From Propionimicrobium lymphophilum DSM 4903 (lineage in GTDB: Bacteria > Actinomycetota > Actinomycetes > Propionibacteriales > Propionibacteriaceae): DNA of 64,000 nt. This document shows positions 17,707-28,779 of this stretch, in pieces. Within the stretch, counting starts at the first letter, position 1. Each line of letters begins with the position of its first letter. A program made the position numbers and the translations under genes. The DNA lies in assembly GCF_000423485.1 (NCBI RefSeq), contig NZ_KE384026.1, forward strand, positions 357,583 to 421,582, read 5' to 3'. The notes beneath the pieces are model-generated. The model was not told the DNA's origin and did no database searches. It saw only the letters and a list, made by a program, of their open reading frames with translations.

Positions 17707-18503
17707 CGCTTTTCCACACGACTATCGGCGCTGGGCCGCAAAAGTTAGTATTCCTTCATGGTCTTTTCGGACAAGGGAAAAACTTCGGTCAGATAGCCAA
17801 AAACATTTCCGATCTAGCAACCGTCTATTTAGTCGACTTACCAGATCATGGAAGATCCCCTTGGACTGCTGAGGTCAGCTACGACAACTACGTCAACTTA
17901 GTGGCAGAAAAATTGGTCGAGTTGGGTGCGGAAAAATCCCCGCTAAACCTGGTTGGGCACTCCTTAGGTGGACGAATCGCAATGCTGGTTGCCCTTGCCC
18001 ACCCTAATTTGATCTCACGCCTTGGTGTGCTGGATATGTCTCCAGGAGAACGCTTCGATGTAGACTTATACGTTAAATATGCCACCTCGATGCTCAGTAT
18101 CGACCTGAACTCGCTCGAAAGTCGAGCTCAGGCATCGAAGTTCTTAGAACCATTCATTCCTGATGCGATGGTCCGCAATTTTTTGCTACAAAACTTGCAC
18201 CGCGACGCAGATTCGGCGACGGGGTGGAGATGGCTGCCCAACATCAGGCCGCTCAAGGACCAGATGCAGAATTTCAATGACTGGCCCGATATCACTAATA
18301 AACGCTTCCTAGGTCCGAGCGAATTCATCGCAGCCGGACAGTCCAATTACATTACAAGAAGAGATCTACCGAAAATCTATCGTCTCTTCCCTGCAGTTGG
18401 CATAGAGGTAGTCATGCAGGCTGGTCACTGGGTTCATGCCGAGTCCCCCGAACGCGTAACTACAGCGATGCGAAGACTCCTAAAACGCAGGTTATGGCGC
18501 TGA
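17703..18503 (+). CDS. alpha/beta hydrolase
   Basis: A 266-residue alpha/beta-hydrolase fold enzyme. It has an HGLFGQGKNF oxyanion region, the nucleophile elbow GHSLGG (near residue 88), an acidic residue region after VLDMSPG, and the catalytic His in QAGHWVHAE near the C-terminus. It is of the YbfF/esterase-like or MenH-like group; the substrate cannot be told. ATG 17703 overlaps the preceding stop (ATGA). Confidence 0.85.
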   Translation: MTLFHTTIGAGPQKLVFLHGLFGQGKNFGQIAKNISDLATVYLVDLPDHGRSPWTAEVSYDNYVNLVAEKLVELGAEKSPLNLVGHSLGGRIAMLVALAHPNLISRLGVLDMSPGERFDVDLYVKYATSMLSIDLNSLESRAQASKFLEPFIPDAMVRNFLLQNLHRDADSATGWRWLPNIRPLKDQMQNFNDWPDITNKRFLGPSEFIAAGQSNYITRRDLPKIYRLFPAVGIEVVMQAGHWVHAESPERVTTAMRRLLKRRLWR

Positions 18504-18518
18504 ATGTAGGATCTAGGC

Positions 18519-19151
18519 ATGGTTAACCTCACCAAGATCTATACCCGCACAGGTGACGCCGGGAATACCCGACTCTCAAACAACGAAGTTGCGAGCAAAA
18601 CTGACTCAAGAGTTGAGGCATACGGATGTGTAGATGAAGCCAACTGCGCCATCGGCATTGCCCTCAGCCTGCCCGAACAGCTAGCTCCCGGAATAACTGA
18701 AGAAATTCGTGAAGCCCTTGGAATAGTTCAAAACGAGCTCTTTGACGTCGGTGCTGATCTATCCAATCCCGTAACCCCGAACCCAAAATGGGAGCCGTTG
18801 CGCGTTATCCAATCGTCAATCGACAGGTTGGAGAAATACTGCGACGAGTTCAACGAAGGCATTGAGAATCTTCGTTCCTTCATCTTGCCTGGCGGAGGCT
18901 TAGCCGCTGCTCAGATGCATGTTTGCCGTACCACAGTCAGAAAAGCGGAGAGGGCGGCCTGGCGTGCTGCAGAGGATTACGGCCTCGAGGAAGAAGGAAC
19001 CGAACCAAGCGGAGGTATTAATCCGCTCGCAATCAAGTACTTGAACAGATTAAGCGACCTCTTCTTCATTCTCGCTCGCAAAGTGTGCGCTAACGAGCAC
19101 AAAGAAGAAGTGCTGTGGCTTCCCGGTGGAGAACGAAACCCCAACGCATGA
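18519..19151 (+). CDS. PduO-type cob(I)alamin adenosyltransferase
   Basis: A 210-residue enzyme that transfers adenosyl from ATP to cob(I)alamin to make coenzyme B12. The N-terminal ATP-binding motif KIYTRTGDAGNTRLSNN is slightly diverged from the usual TGDxGTTxL. It is followed by RVEAYGCVDEANCAIG and the C-terminal CRTTVRKAERAAWRA motif with LNRLSDLFF. It implies a B12-dependent enzyme elsewhere. The same gene sits near the atp cluster in Mycobacterium. Confidence 0.93.
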   Translation: MVNLTKIYTRTGDAGNTRLSNNEVASKTDSRVEAYGCVDEANCAIGIALSLPEQLAPGITEEIREALGIVQNELFDVGADLSNPVTPNPKWEPLRVIQSSIDRLEKYCDEFNEGIENLRSFILPGGGLAAAQMHVCRTTVRKAERAAWRAAEDYGLEEEGTEPSGGINPLAIKYLNRLSDLFFILARKVCANEHKEEVLWLPGGERNPNA

Positions 19152-19153
19152 TC

Positions 19154-19179
19154 TTGTGGCCGCCTTCTGACGGCCACAA
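19154..19179. terminator. hairpin between convergent genes
   Basis: TTGTGGCCG and CGGCCACAA form a 9-bp stem directly after the adenosyltransferase stop and before the stop of the convergent wall hydrolase. The T tract is weak. Confidence 0.55.
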
Positions 19180-19180
19180 A

Positions 19181-20485
19181 TTACCTAGCGTTCGGCAGCC
19201 AAACGCTAGACCAGCCAATCATTGGTTCGCCCCAAGCTACGGTTGGAGTAGAAATAGGCATGAGCCCTACCCCGCCGTTTGCGCCGTTAGACCAAACCAT
19301 TCCGTTACCAGCGTAAAGAGCCACGTGCCCGTACGGGTTGCCGGCCGGCCACCCATTGTAGAAAACTAGCGCGCCCACTGGGATATCTCCGCCGGTATGC
19401 ATTTGGCCGGCTGCCTGGATGTCGTTAGCGGCCAACTGAGCGCTCATCGTGCCCGAGGTAGAGTAACCATACATATTGGCGACAAGTGCGAGGCATAGTC
19501 CCTCGAATCCGGGGTTACCATTGAGCGCTTGCGCATTTGCCAGAGCTTGCTGCACACTAACCGGAGGTATCTGACCCGGAGCAATATTGGTTGTTACCCA
19601 ATCGCCTACTGCTTGCGCCGCAGTCCTATTTGCTCTTTGCCTAGCTGCCTCGGCTTCTGCCGCTAATTTTCGATCCCGCTCAGAGATCTCAGCAGATAAT
19701 TTCTGCGATCGCGCCTTCAACTCCTCGTTATCGGAGACGGCAGCCGCAAGCAGCTTTGAAGCTGCATCATAGGAATCTTTGACTGCCTGAAGTTTTTCGT
19801 TAAACGAATCTGCGGCCTGTCTAGCTTCAGCGGCGATCGATTGAGTATTTACTAGAGAAGCAACTGCAGAATCCCTAGCACTTTGAGCCACGCCCTTGGC
19901 CTCTTCCATCTCTTTTTGACGCGCTTCAAGCTTTTTCAGTGAATTTTCGTATTCAGTAAGTTTTTTATCCGTCGAACCAGCCACATTTTTGGCCCACTGT
20001 GCACGTTTCGCAAGATCGCTGCTGTTCTGGCTGCTGAAAAAGATAGATATGCCAGAGAGAGTGGATTTCCGCTGTAATTCACTCCTAGCTGCTTCGCCGA
20101 CTAGCTTCTTCTGCTCCTCGACCTCGGCCTTAGCAGAATCGACCGCAGCGACGGACTTTTCGAAATCATGCTGCGCTTTTTGCAACGCTGCCTGTGCATC
20201 ATCGGCTTCACTCTGGGCAGCTTCCATACGCTTCAGGGACTCAGCTACCTTGATTCTGGCTTCGTCTAAATCTTTTTGAGCAGCATTAACGTCGAGGTCT
20301 GCCTTTTCGAGGCTAGATGTATGCTCGTCGATGGTACTTTGCGATGCAGCAATCTTCTGCTTAACAGCGGCCAACTCGTCGTCGAGGGTATCCGCCTGAG
20401 CAGGCAAAACAGACGCGCCCGCGCTGATGGAAATGCCAACCAATATGGACGCGGCAGTAATCTTTAGCTTTTTTTGGAATATCAC
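19181..20485 (-). CDS. secreted coiled-coil peptidoglycan hydrolase (CHAP or NlpC/P60-like)
   Basis: A 434-residue exported protein. A signal peptide (KKLKITAASILVGISISAG, cleaved near VLPAQADT) is followed by a long coiled coil (about 35-320, with an STLSGISIFFSS break). A C-terminal papain-like domain has Cys in EGLCLALVANMYGY and His in GHVALYAGNGMVWSNG. The layout is like RipA/CwlO-type hydrolases controlled by FtsEX. The domain lacks the usual YxWGG lead-in, so it may be CHAP rather than NlpC/P60. I chose GTG 20485 because the signal peptide then starts at the N-terminus; the longer frame adds 42 unlikely residues. Confidence 0.82.
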   Translation of the reverse strand: MIFQKKLKITAASILVGISISAGASVLPAQADTLDDELAAVKQKIAASQSTIDEHTSSLEKADLDVNAAQKDLDEARIKVAESLKRMEAAQSEADDAQAALQKAQHDFEKSVAAVDSAKAEVEEQKKLVGEAARSELQRKSTLSGISIFFSSQNSSDLAKRAQWAKNVAGSTDKKLTEYENSLKKLEARQKEMEEAKGVAQSARDSAVASLVNTQSIAAEARQAADSFNEKLQAVKDSYDAASKLLAAAVSDNEELKARSQKLSAEISERDRKLAAEAEAARQRANRTAAQAVGDWVTTNIAPGQIPPVSVQQALANAQALNGNPGFEGLCLALVANMYGYSTSGTMSAQLAANDIQAAGQMHTGGDIPVGALVFYNGWPAGNPYGHVALYAGNGMVWSNGANGGVGLMPISTPTVAWGEPMIGWSSVWLPNAR

Positions 20486-20582
20486 AAGACCGCTTTCAAC
20501 GTATTTATTTTGATACAAGGTAACAAACCTTACTTTGCGATTCTTAAGATATTTCAAGTTCGAGTCAAGAGACTCGCCGAGA

Positions 20583-21017
20583 TCAAATGATAAAGCCAGG
20601 TTTATCTCCACCGGGTGGAGCAGCTTCTATCCAGCTGTTCAAGCCCAACCGAGATCCAAAACTAAGCGCAAGCTGCCACTTGTTGCTCTTATCACCCACC
20701 GGCTGATCGGATATCAGATCGATAATCTGTGCCTCCGGTATAGAACCGATCTGCGAGGTGATTTCTTCAACCCGACTTATTGAAATTCTGCTCCTGGAAA
20801 AGATCAGCTTAGGCCTCATCCCAAGACCCAAAACCGGATACCAAAGTAGCATCGGGCCATTGTAATGGGCTAAGCCATGCCGCCACCGTTTTTCGCCACT
20901 CGGTCGGACGGAACAGCTGAAAGCGAGCTTGTTACTCGCCAGCAAACGAGCACGGAACAGGATTGCAATAACGACAAGCAGAGCTAGCAACGCTATTGCA
21001 ATCACTATCCACCTCAT
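20583..21017 (-). CDS. DUF2550 membrane-anchored protein
   Basis: A 144-residue protein with one N-terminal membrane helix (MRWIVIAIALLALLVVIAIL), then a beta-rich domain (WRHGLAHYNGPMLLWYPV, RPKLIFSRSRISI) and QLALSFGSRLGLNSWIEAAPPG. It matches DUF2550, which follows atpC in many actinobacteria including M. tuberculosis (Rv1312). It lies 6 nt past atpC and is likely co-transcribed. The function is unknown; it could be an accessory to ATP synthase or the envelope. Confidence 0.85.
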   Translation of the reverse strand: MRWIVIAIALLALLVVIAILFRARLLASNKLAFSCSVRPSGEKRWRHGLAHYNGPMLLWYPVLGLGMRPKLIFSRSRISISRVEEITSQIGSIPEAQIIDLISDQPVGDKSNKWQLALSFGSRLGLNSWIEAAPPGGDKPGFII

Positions 21018-21023
21018 CGCCTA

Positions 21024-21436
21024 TTAATCGTTCTTTCCGGCCCATTTACGAGCTGCACGAAGCTGGGAAACATACTTGTCGTACTCCATACGCTCCTGAT
21101 TAGTGGCGTGGCCGTTGTTGATCCTGCGGTACAGGGAAGCCTTGCCCTTCTCAGCCTCTTCGACGCTAATGTATTTAGCCAACTCGCCGTAAGGGCAAAT
21201 CAGGGAAACACGGTTCTTGAAGATAGAGACGAATCCGCCTGAAATAGCGAAAATTTCTCGCTCCCCTTGAACTGTCAGCACTTCGGCCGCCTGCGGGGCA
21301 AGGATAGCCATCAGCGGTTCGTGCCCCGAGAGGATACCAAGGTCACCTTCGGTAGTGCGGACGACAACGCTTGTGGCTTCTCCTTCCCACACTGGCGAGT
21401 CGTTTGAAACGACTCGAACATTAAGCGGTTCAGCCA

Positions 21437-21437
<1 letters not shown>
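21024..21437 (-). CDS. atpC: ATP synthase epsilon subunit
   Basis: A 137-residue F1 central-stalk subunit. The N-terminal beta-sandwich (LNVRVVSNDSPVWEGEATSVV, GILSGHEPLMAIL) is intact and the C-terminal helical part is short. Its start overlaps the atpD stop by one base. Confidence 0.95.
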
Positions 21438-22909
<1,472 letters not shown>

Positions 22910-23863
22910 TCAGTTCTCCTGTCCATCAGAAAGCGCGTCAGCACCACTGACGATTTCTGTAATTTCCTGTGTGATCTCACCTTGACGAGCCTGGTTAGCC
23001 TGTCGAGTCAGATCGTTGATTAGTTGCTTCGCGTTATCCGTTGCAGAGTGCATCGCCTGCTGGCGGGAAGCCAGTTCAGAGGCAGCCGATTCACGAAGCA
23101 TAAATTTAATTGTGTCGATGATGTACATCGGCGTTAAGGCGTCAAGCACCGTTTCAGCATCGGGCTCGAATGAGTACTCAGGAACTATTCCCTTAGCGTC
23201 ATCCCCCGTCCCGATTCTTTGAGACTGAAGCAACTCGTCGAATGTATCGTCCTCGTCATCGGCATCGACTATGAGCAGAGGCAACAGACGAACGATCCGG
23301 GTCTGCTGGCTAACAAGAGACTTAAACTGCGTGTATACAATGTGCACCTCATCGATACCGTCTTTAGCGGAACCGTCGAGGAAACGTTTCATTAGCAGTT
23401 CACCGATTTGTTCTGCGTGCTCGTAGCGTGGATCCTCGCTGAATCCTTCCCAAGATCCAGCGAGTTCTACTTCGCGGTACTCGAAATATTCACGCGCCTT
23501 GCGACCACAAGTATAGATATCCGTCTCGATACCCTCGGCATTAAGACGGCCCAAGATCTTCTCAGCTGCCTTGTTGATGTTGCTCGGATAACCGCCGGCA
23601 AGACCGCGATCTGAACTGATCACCAAAAGCGCGGAACGATTCCTCTGCTTGTGTTCTGAGTTAAGTGGGTGGTCTGTATCGCTGAAAGCAGCGACAGCGG
23701 AGACAGCGCGGCGCAACTCAAGCGTGTACTCCTCAGCGCCGACAGCCTTCCGTTCAGCCCTGGTCACCCGCGAAGCTGCGATCATCTCCATGGCACGAGT
23801 GATTTTCATCGTCGTGGACACAGAATTTCTGCGTTCCCGCAGTTCGCGCAACGTGGCAGCCAT
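22910..23863 (-). CDS. atpG: ATP synthase gamma subunit
   Basis: Central rotor shaft of F1, 317 residues, somewhat longer than the about 290 of E. coli. The N-terminal helix LRELRERRNSVSTTMKITRAM and the C-terminal coiled-coil (NAKQLINDLTRQANQARQ, EITEIVSGA) are conserved. An acidic insertion (DADDEDDTFDELLQSQ) at about residues 200-215 is the sort of loop found in actinobacterial gamma subunits, where it damps ATP hydrolysis in mycobacteria. That role here is inference. Confidence 0.97.
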   Translation of the reverse strand: MAATLRELRERRNSVSTTMKITRAMEMIAASRVTRAERKAVGAEEYTLELRRAVSAVAAFSDTDHPLNSEHKQRNRSALLVISSDRGLAGGYPSNINKAAEKILGRLNAEGIETDIYTCGRKAREYFEYREVELAGSWEGFSEDPRYEHAEQIGELLMKRFLDGSAKDGIDEVHIVYTQFKSLVSQQTRIVRLLPLLIVDADDEDDTFDELLQSQRIGTGDDAKGIVPEYSFEPDAETVLDALTPMYIIDTIKFMLRESAASELASRQQAMHSATDNAKQLINDLTRQANQARQGEITQEITEIVSGADALSDGQEN

Positions 23864-23866
23864 TTA

Positions 23867-25495
23867 CTAACCCCGCTTCTGCTTGGTAATAACCTGCTGG
23901 CTAATAGGAGCTTCCTCGTCCTGATCAGCATCACCGATCAGCGATTGTCCATCAGCAGTCCGATAGGTTTGCTGGAAAGATTCGATGTTGTTCTCAAGCT
24001 CGGCTTCGATATCAGCGCTAAGCTCTCCGGTCTCATCGATCTTCTTCAAAATGTCGGTGTCGTGTTCTAGGTAGTCCCAAAATTGCTTCTCAAAGCGAAG
24101 GACATCTTCGACTGGAACGATATCGAGGTGGCCGTGCGTACCCATCCAAATCGACACGACTTGTTTAGCCATAGGAACCGGAGAGAACTGTCCCTGACGG
24201 AGCAGCTCAGTCAAGCGAGCTCCGCGTTCAAGCTGCTTCTTAGAAGCATCGTCCAGATCGGAAGCAAACATAGCGAAGGCTTCCATGTCTCGGTACTGGG
24301 CAAGTGAAATCTTGAGAGTGCCCGAGACCTTACGCATAGCTTTAGTCTGCGCAGAACCGCCGACACGAGACACGGAGATGCCAACGTCAATCGCGGGCCT
24401 CTGGTTTGCGTTGAATAGGTCTGACTGCAAGAAGATCTGTCCGTCGGTGATAGAAATCACGTTCGTAGGAATGTAGGCCGATACGTCGTTTGCCTTAGTC
24501 TCGACGATCGGCAGGCCCGTCATCGAGCCGCCGCCCATCTTGTCGGATAGCTTTGCGCAACGCTCGAGCAACCTTGAGTGTAAGTAGAAAACGTCACCGG
24601 GGTACGCTTCACGGCCCGGCGGTCGACGAAGCAGCAGAGACATGGCACGATATGCCTCGGCCTGCTTGCTAAGGTCATCGAACACGATGAGCACGTGACG
24701 GCCCTGATACATCCAGTGCTGACCAATAGCCGATCCAGCGTAGGGAGCGATGTACTTATAACCGGCTGGATCGGAAGCAGGAGCGTTAACGATTACGGTG
24801 TAATCCATCGCGCCTGCCTTCTCAAGCTGAGCTCGCACCTCAGCAACAGTCGTATTCTTTTGACCGACTGCGACGTAGATGCAAAGAACCTGCTTCTTAG
24901 GATCTCCGCTTTCCCAGTTGGCTCGCTGATTGATGATGGTATCGATTGCGAGAGCAGTCTTGCCGGTCTTACGGTCGCCAATGATCAGCTGACGCTGTCC
25001 CCTGCCAACTGGCGTCATGGAGTCGACAGCCTTCAAACCAGTCATCAATGGTTCACGGACCTCTTGACGGTCCATAACGCCTGCAGCCTGTAGCTCCAAC
25101 GGGCGACTTTCTTCACTGCTGATCGGGCCCTTGCCATCGAGCGGCTCGCCCATGGCGTTTACGACGCGTCCGAGGTATCCGTCGCCCACCGGAACACTAA
25201 GCACCGAACCGGTGCCGCGAACTGTGGAACCTTCATCGATTCCCTCGGATTCGCCCAAAACGACCACACCGATTTCGCGCAAGTCAAGGTTCAGCGCGAT
25301 GCCTAACGTGCCGTTCTCGAAACAAAGCAGCTCGTTCGCCATCGCAGACGGTAGTCCCTCGACTTTAGCGATGCCGTCACCCGAAGAGATAACCCTGCCG
25401 ACCTCTTCCTTGGTGCTGGCAGATGGGGCGTAGTTCGATACGAACTTATCGAGCGCATCTTTAATTTCATCGGGACTAATCTTTAGTTCCGCCAT
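23867..25495 (-). CDS. atpA: ATP synthase alpha subunit
   Basis: Non-catalytic nucleotide-binding F1 subunit, 542 residues. It has Walker [14 protein letters not shown], the VYVAVGQK-type [11 protein letters not shown], the [20 protein letters not shown] region and [14 protein letters not shown]. The C-terminal tail (about 30 residues after TYRTADG) is longer than in E. coli and is acidic then basic. Mycobacterial alpha also has a C-terminal extension that limits ATP hydrolysis, though the sequences need not be homologous. Confidence 0.98.
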   Translation of the reverse strand: MAELKISPDEIKDALDKFVSNYAPSASTKEEVGRVISSGDGIAKVEGLPSAMANELLCFENGTLGIALNLDLREIGVVVLGESEGIDEGSTVRGTGSVLSVPVGDGYLGRVVNAMGEPLDGKGPISSEESRPLELQAAGVMDRQEVREPLMTGLKAVDSMTPVGRGQRQLIIGDRKTGKTALAIDTIINQRANWESGDPKKQVLCIYVAVGQKNTTVAEVRAQLEKAGAMDYTVIVNAPASDPAGYKYIAPYAGSAIGQHWMYQGRHVLIVFDDLSKQAEAYRAMSLLLRRPPGREAYPGDVFYLHSRLLERCAKLSDKMGGGSMTGLPIVETKANDVSAYIPTNVISITDGQIFLQSDLFNANQRPAIDVGISVSRVGGSAQTKAMRKVSGTLKISLAQYRDMEAFAMFASDLDDASKKQLERGARLTELLRQGQFSPVPMAKQVVSIWMGTHGHLDIVPVEDVLRFEKQFWDYLEHDTDILKKIDETGELSADIEAELENNIESFQQTYRTADGQSLIGDADQDEEAPISQQVITKQKRG

Positions 25496-25554
25496 GACTT
25501 GCTCTCCATGTAACTAGTTTTTGATTTTGTCGTGTCTGCTGAGGTCATCTTGAC

Positions 25555-26370
25555 TCAGCTTTCTTCATTTAAGCTTTGAACCGCGTGCTCAGCTTCGTTC
25601 AGTTTCGCTCTTATAGTTCCGTCGATGACTTCGTCGCCGATCTCAACGCGAACTCCTCCGATTACCTCTGGATCGATTATCTCCAGTAGATCAGTTGGAC
25701 GCTCATAGAGCCTTTCCAAACTCAGACTCAGCGATTGACGCTGCCGATCGCTCAATGGCTTGGCTACAGTCGCCAATGCTAACTGCCGTCCTCGGATGTC
25801 CGCAGAAGCAGTAGCATAGCTCCTCAGATTCTCTGAGAAAGCCACGCTACCGAAAACAACCGAATTGATGGCTCGCCTTGCAAGCAGAGAAACCGTCTCT
25901 GGAGAGCCACTAGGCACCAGTTCTGAGATAAGATCTCTACGCGCATCAAGATCAATCGTCTGATCAGTGATGGTAGCCATTAACTCTGGGCTATTTATGA
26001 CTGCTCGAGAAAGCGCGGCGAGTTGTTGAGTTATCTCGTCAATATCTGCTTCAGAACACCGAAGTTGAACTCTAAGCGCCTGGACCTCTAGGGCAGCCAA
26101 GGCCTCGCGAGGGTCGTTCCAGTTAACGGTAAGTGCAGCATCTAGGATTTCGCAGGCGGGCTCCCCTAGATTTTCGCTGAATATCTGTTTCGCAAGACCG
26201 CGACGATTTTCCAACGAACCGTTGCTATCAAACAAGCCACGACAAAGCTGCGGATTGTCGATCAGTAAATCAACCAATCCGAATAATTCTGCGCCCGTAG
26301 AAGCCTCAGCAGTTACCTTGTCGCAACTCTGAATCAAAGCCTGTGCCTGGTTCGAAATCGCTACACTCAT
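25555..26370 (-). CDS. atpH: ATP synthase delta subunit
   Basis: Peripheral-stalk subunit, 271 residues, longer than E. coli (177) but usual for actinomycetes. The conserved OSCP signature is at the C-terminus (IDPEVIGGVRVEIGDEVIDGTIRAKL). It abuts atpF (stop and start adjoining). Unlike in mycobacteria, it is not fused to a b-type subunit. Confidence 0.95.
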   Translation of the reverse strand: MSVAISNQAQALIQSCDKVTAEASTGAELFGLVDLLIDNPQLCRGLFDSNGSLENRRGLAKQIFSENLGEPACEILDAALTVNWNDPREALAALEVQALRVQLRCSEADIDEITQQLAALSRAVINSPELMATITDQTIDLDARRDLISELVPSGSPETVSLLARRAINSVVFGSVAFSENLRSYATASADIRGRQLALATVAKPLSDRQRQSLSLSLERLYERPTDLLEIIDPEVIGGVRVEIGDEVIDGTIRAKLNEAEHAVQSLNEES

Positions 26371-26904
<534 letters not shown>

Positions 26905-26915
26905 TTAGGGACCTA

Positions 26916-27137
26916 CTAGCGAGCGATGAAGGCAAGAACGAAGCCCAGAATGGCCAACGCCTCAACCACTGCGAAGCCGATGTAAACAGCGCTCATCATG
27001 GCGCCACGGGCCTCAGGCTGACGAGCAATGCCGTTAATCACCGAAGCGAAGATCCAAGCAACGCCGAGGCCCGGGCCGATGGTGGCGATTGCGTAGCCCA
27101 GCACGTTGATCGAGCCAGTCAACTCCATTGGGGTCAT
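26916..27137 (-). CDS. atpE: ATP synthase c subunit
   Basis: A 73-residue proteolipid with two membrane helices and the polar loop ARQPEARG. The ion-carrying acidic residue is Glu59 in AVVEALAILGF. The residue after it is Ala, so the Na+-type ES/ET pattern is missing and H+ coupling is expected. The N-terminal helix has the usual Gly-rich IGPGLGVAW. Confidence 0.97.
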   Translation of the reverse strand: MTPMELTGSINVLGYAIATIGPGLGVAWIFASVINGIARQPEARGAMMSAVYIGFAVVEALAILGFVLAFIAR

Positions 27138-27160
27138 TACTTTTTCCTTTCAAATTCCAA

Positions 27161-27952
27161 TCAGTGGGTTTCACTAACCGAAGACGAAATATATTGTGCG
27201 GCCAAAATTGTGAAGATGTACGCCTGCAGGTAGCCGATAAACAGCTCAAGGCACATCATCACAAGACTAAAAACGATTGAGAAGAAACCCGCAAAGTTGT
27301 ATGCGATGTTTCCGGAGTATGTAAGTAGGAATGCGCCACCAAGCGTGAAAACCATTACCGCTAGGTGCCCGGCGAACATGTTCGCAAAAAGTCGAACAGC
27401 CAGAGTCAGCGGCCGAGTGACGAAGTTAGATATGAACTCGATTGGCACGATGATGAAAGCAAGGAACCACGGAACACCTTCCGGGATTAGTGCCTTCTTC
27501 AAATAACCGATACCGTGCTGCTTGAAACCTGCCCCGACATAGGCAATGAAAATAAACGCAACTACACCCCACACGTAACCGATATTCGAGAATGTCGGGA
27601 ACATGAAGAAGAAAAATTCGCCAAACCAGTTGTTCAACAGGATGAAGGTGAATATGCCCACGAGCAAGCCGATATAACGGCGGAAATCCGGGCCCATGAT
27701 GTCGCGACCAACACCGTTTCGAATGTAGTTATAAACGCTTTCCGCGAAGAACTGACCCTTGCCTGGAACTATTTTCAAGTTTCGGCTGGATAGCCCCCAG
27801 AAGAGGAAAACCAGAACCGCTGCGATAAAAATCTGCAGCATTGGTTTGTTAAGCCAATCGATGCCGAATAGACCGTCGAACTTGAAGTCATCGCTACCTG
27901 GCGTCTTGAATTCGCCTTGAGCAGGCAGAGGAAGCTGCATAAATATGCTCAT
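27161..27952 (-). CDS. atpB: ATP synthase a subunit
   Basis: Proton-channel subunit, 263 residues and five or more membrane helices. The essential Arg is in LAVRLFANMFAGHLAVMVF, and the last helices contain LELFIGYLQAYIFTILAAQYI. The N-terminal part with FKFDGLFGIDWLNKPM lies outside the membrane. It is the first of the eight structural genes. Confidence 0.96.
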   Translation of the reverse strand: MSIFMQLPLPAQGEFKTPGSDDFKFDGLFGIDWLNKPMLQIFIAAVLVFLFWGLSSRNLKIVPGKGQFFAESVYNYIRNGVGRDIMGPDFRRYIGLLVGIFTFILLNNWFGEFFFFMFPTFSNIGYVWGVVAFIFIAYVGAGFKQHGIGYLKKALIPEGVPWFLAFIIVPIEFISNFVTRPLTLAVRLFANMFAGHLAVMVFTLGGAFLLTYSGNIAYNFAGFFSIVFSLVMMCLELFIGYLQAYIFTILAAQYISSSVSETH

Positions 27953-28027
27953 AACAGACCTCCGGTCTTGCTCGTCACTTGTACCTCTTCTGCCATCATC
28001 TCATCTAACGCTTGTCTGCAAAAAGTT

Positions 28028-28261
28028 CTAGCGGACATATTTCTTTACAACCAAATAAATACTGCACGCAAGTCCAAAAACGATACCGAGCGGCGTCAAC
28101 CACTTTGTACCGAGCTTCGCATCCAACAACCAACCTAAGGCGCCATAGCAAATAATTCCAGCTAGCAGATACGAAAAAATACGCATTCCGTTGTCCGAAT
28201 ATCCAGACCCAGTGCTTTGATCTGTTTCTTGTTCGAACTCTTCGTATTCTTTACTCATCAT
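28028..28261 (-). CDS. small membrane protein upstream of atpB (AtpZ/AtpI-like)
   Basis: A 77-residue protein with an acidic N-terminal head and two membrane helices (IFSYLLAGIICYGALGWLLD and LTPLGIVFGLACSIYLVVK). Length, position and the GWLLDxxLGT turn fit the AtpZ/AtpI-type accessory proteins thought to assist c-ring assembly or Mg2+ supply. Confidence 0.75.
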   Translation of the reverse strand: MMSKEYEEFEQETDQSTGSGYSDNGMRIFSYLLAGIICYGALGWLLDAKLGTKWLTPLGIVFGLACSIYLVVKKYVR

Positions 28262-28272
28262 CCTGCTTCGGC

Positions 28273-28740
28273 CTAACGGGGTGTGTCGCTGCCAGAAGTC
28301 TGCCCACAGGCTTCCGCGACGTCTCGCTTAGCCTTATATGGCGCGTCGTAAACCGGAATACGTGCTCTCGAATGACCGATCAGCAAGCCGGTTAACCACG
28401 AGATCAGAGTAGCCAAAGCACCTATAACTAACCAAATCGGTTCGATGTTTAAATATCTGCCTACTGCCCAAAAAGAAATACCTACGAATACAAATCTCAG
28501 GACAAGACCGATCATGGTCACTGAGAAACCAAAGCCTAGGTTGGATCTTGTCAGGGAAAACGTAGAGATCAACTGCCCCGAAAAGAAAAATACCAACACC
28601 ACTGCCCCGCCCGTGAGCGAGCCGAGTGCCCCATCGGTTCCGGAAATAAAGACCCCAAGCAAGCAAACGACAAGAAGTGTGACTAACGATGACACAAGAG
28701 CCGTCATAGTTAATTTCTTTTGCCAGTTCACAGACTTCAT
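28273..28740 (-). CDS. ATP synthase I-like membrane protein
   Basis: A 155-residue protein with four membrane helices, in the place of M. tuberculosis Rv1303 ahead of the atp genes. A short basic start (MKSVNWQKKLTM) leads into helices including GALGSLTGGAVVLVFFFSGQ and PIWLVIGALATLISWLTGLL. A polar tail ends the protein. I use the ATG at 28740, since the nine earlier residues in the frame (MICGCFLDR) look spurious. It probably helps F1Fo assembly, by analogy only. Confidence 0.7.
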   Translation of the reverse strand: MKSVNWQKKLTMTALVSSLVTLLVVCLLGVFISGTDGALGSLTGGAVVLVFFFSGQLISTFSLTRSNLGFGFSVTMIGLVLRFVFVGISFWAVGRYLNIEPIWLVIGALATLISWLTGLLIGHSRARIPVYDAPYKAKRDVAEACGQTSGSDTPR

Positions 28741-28779
28741 CCTATCTAGAAAGCAGCCACAGATCACTCTGGATAATGA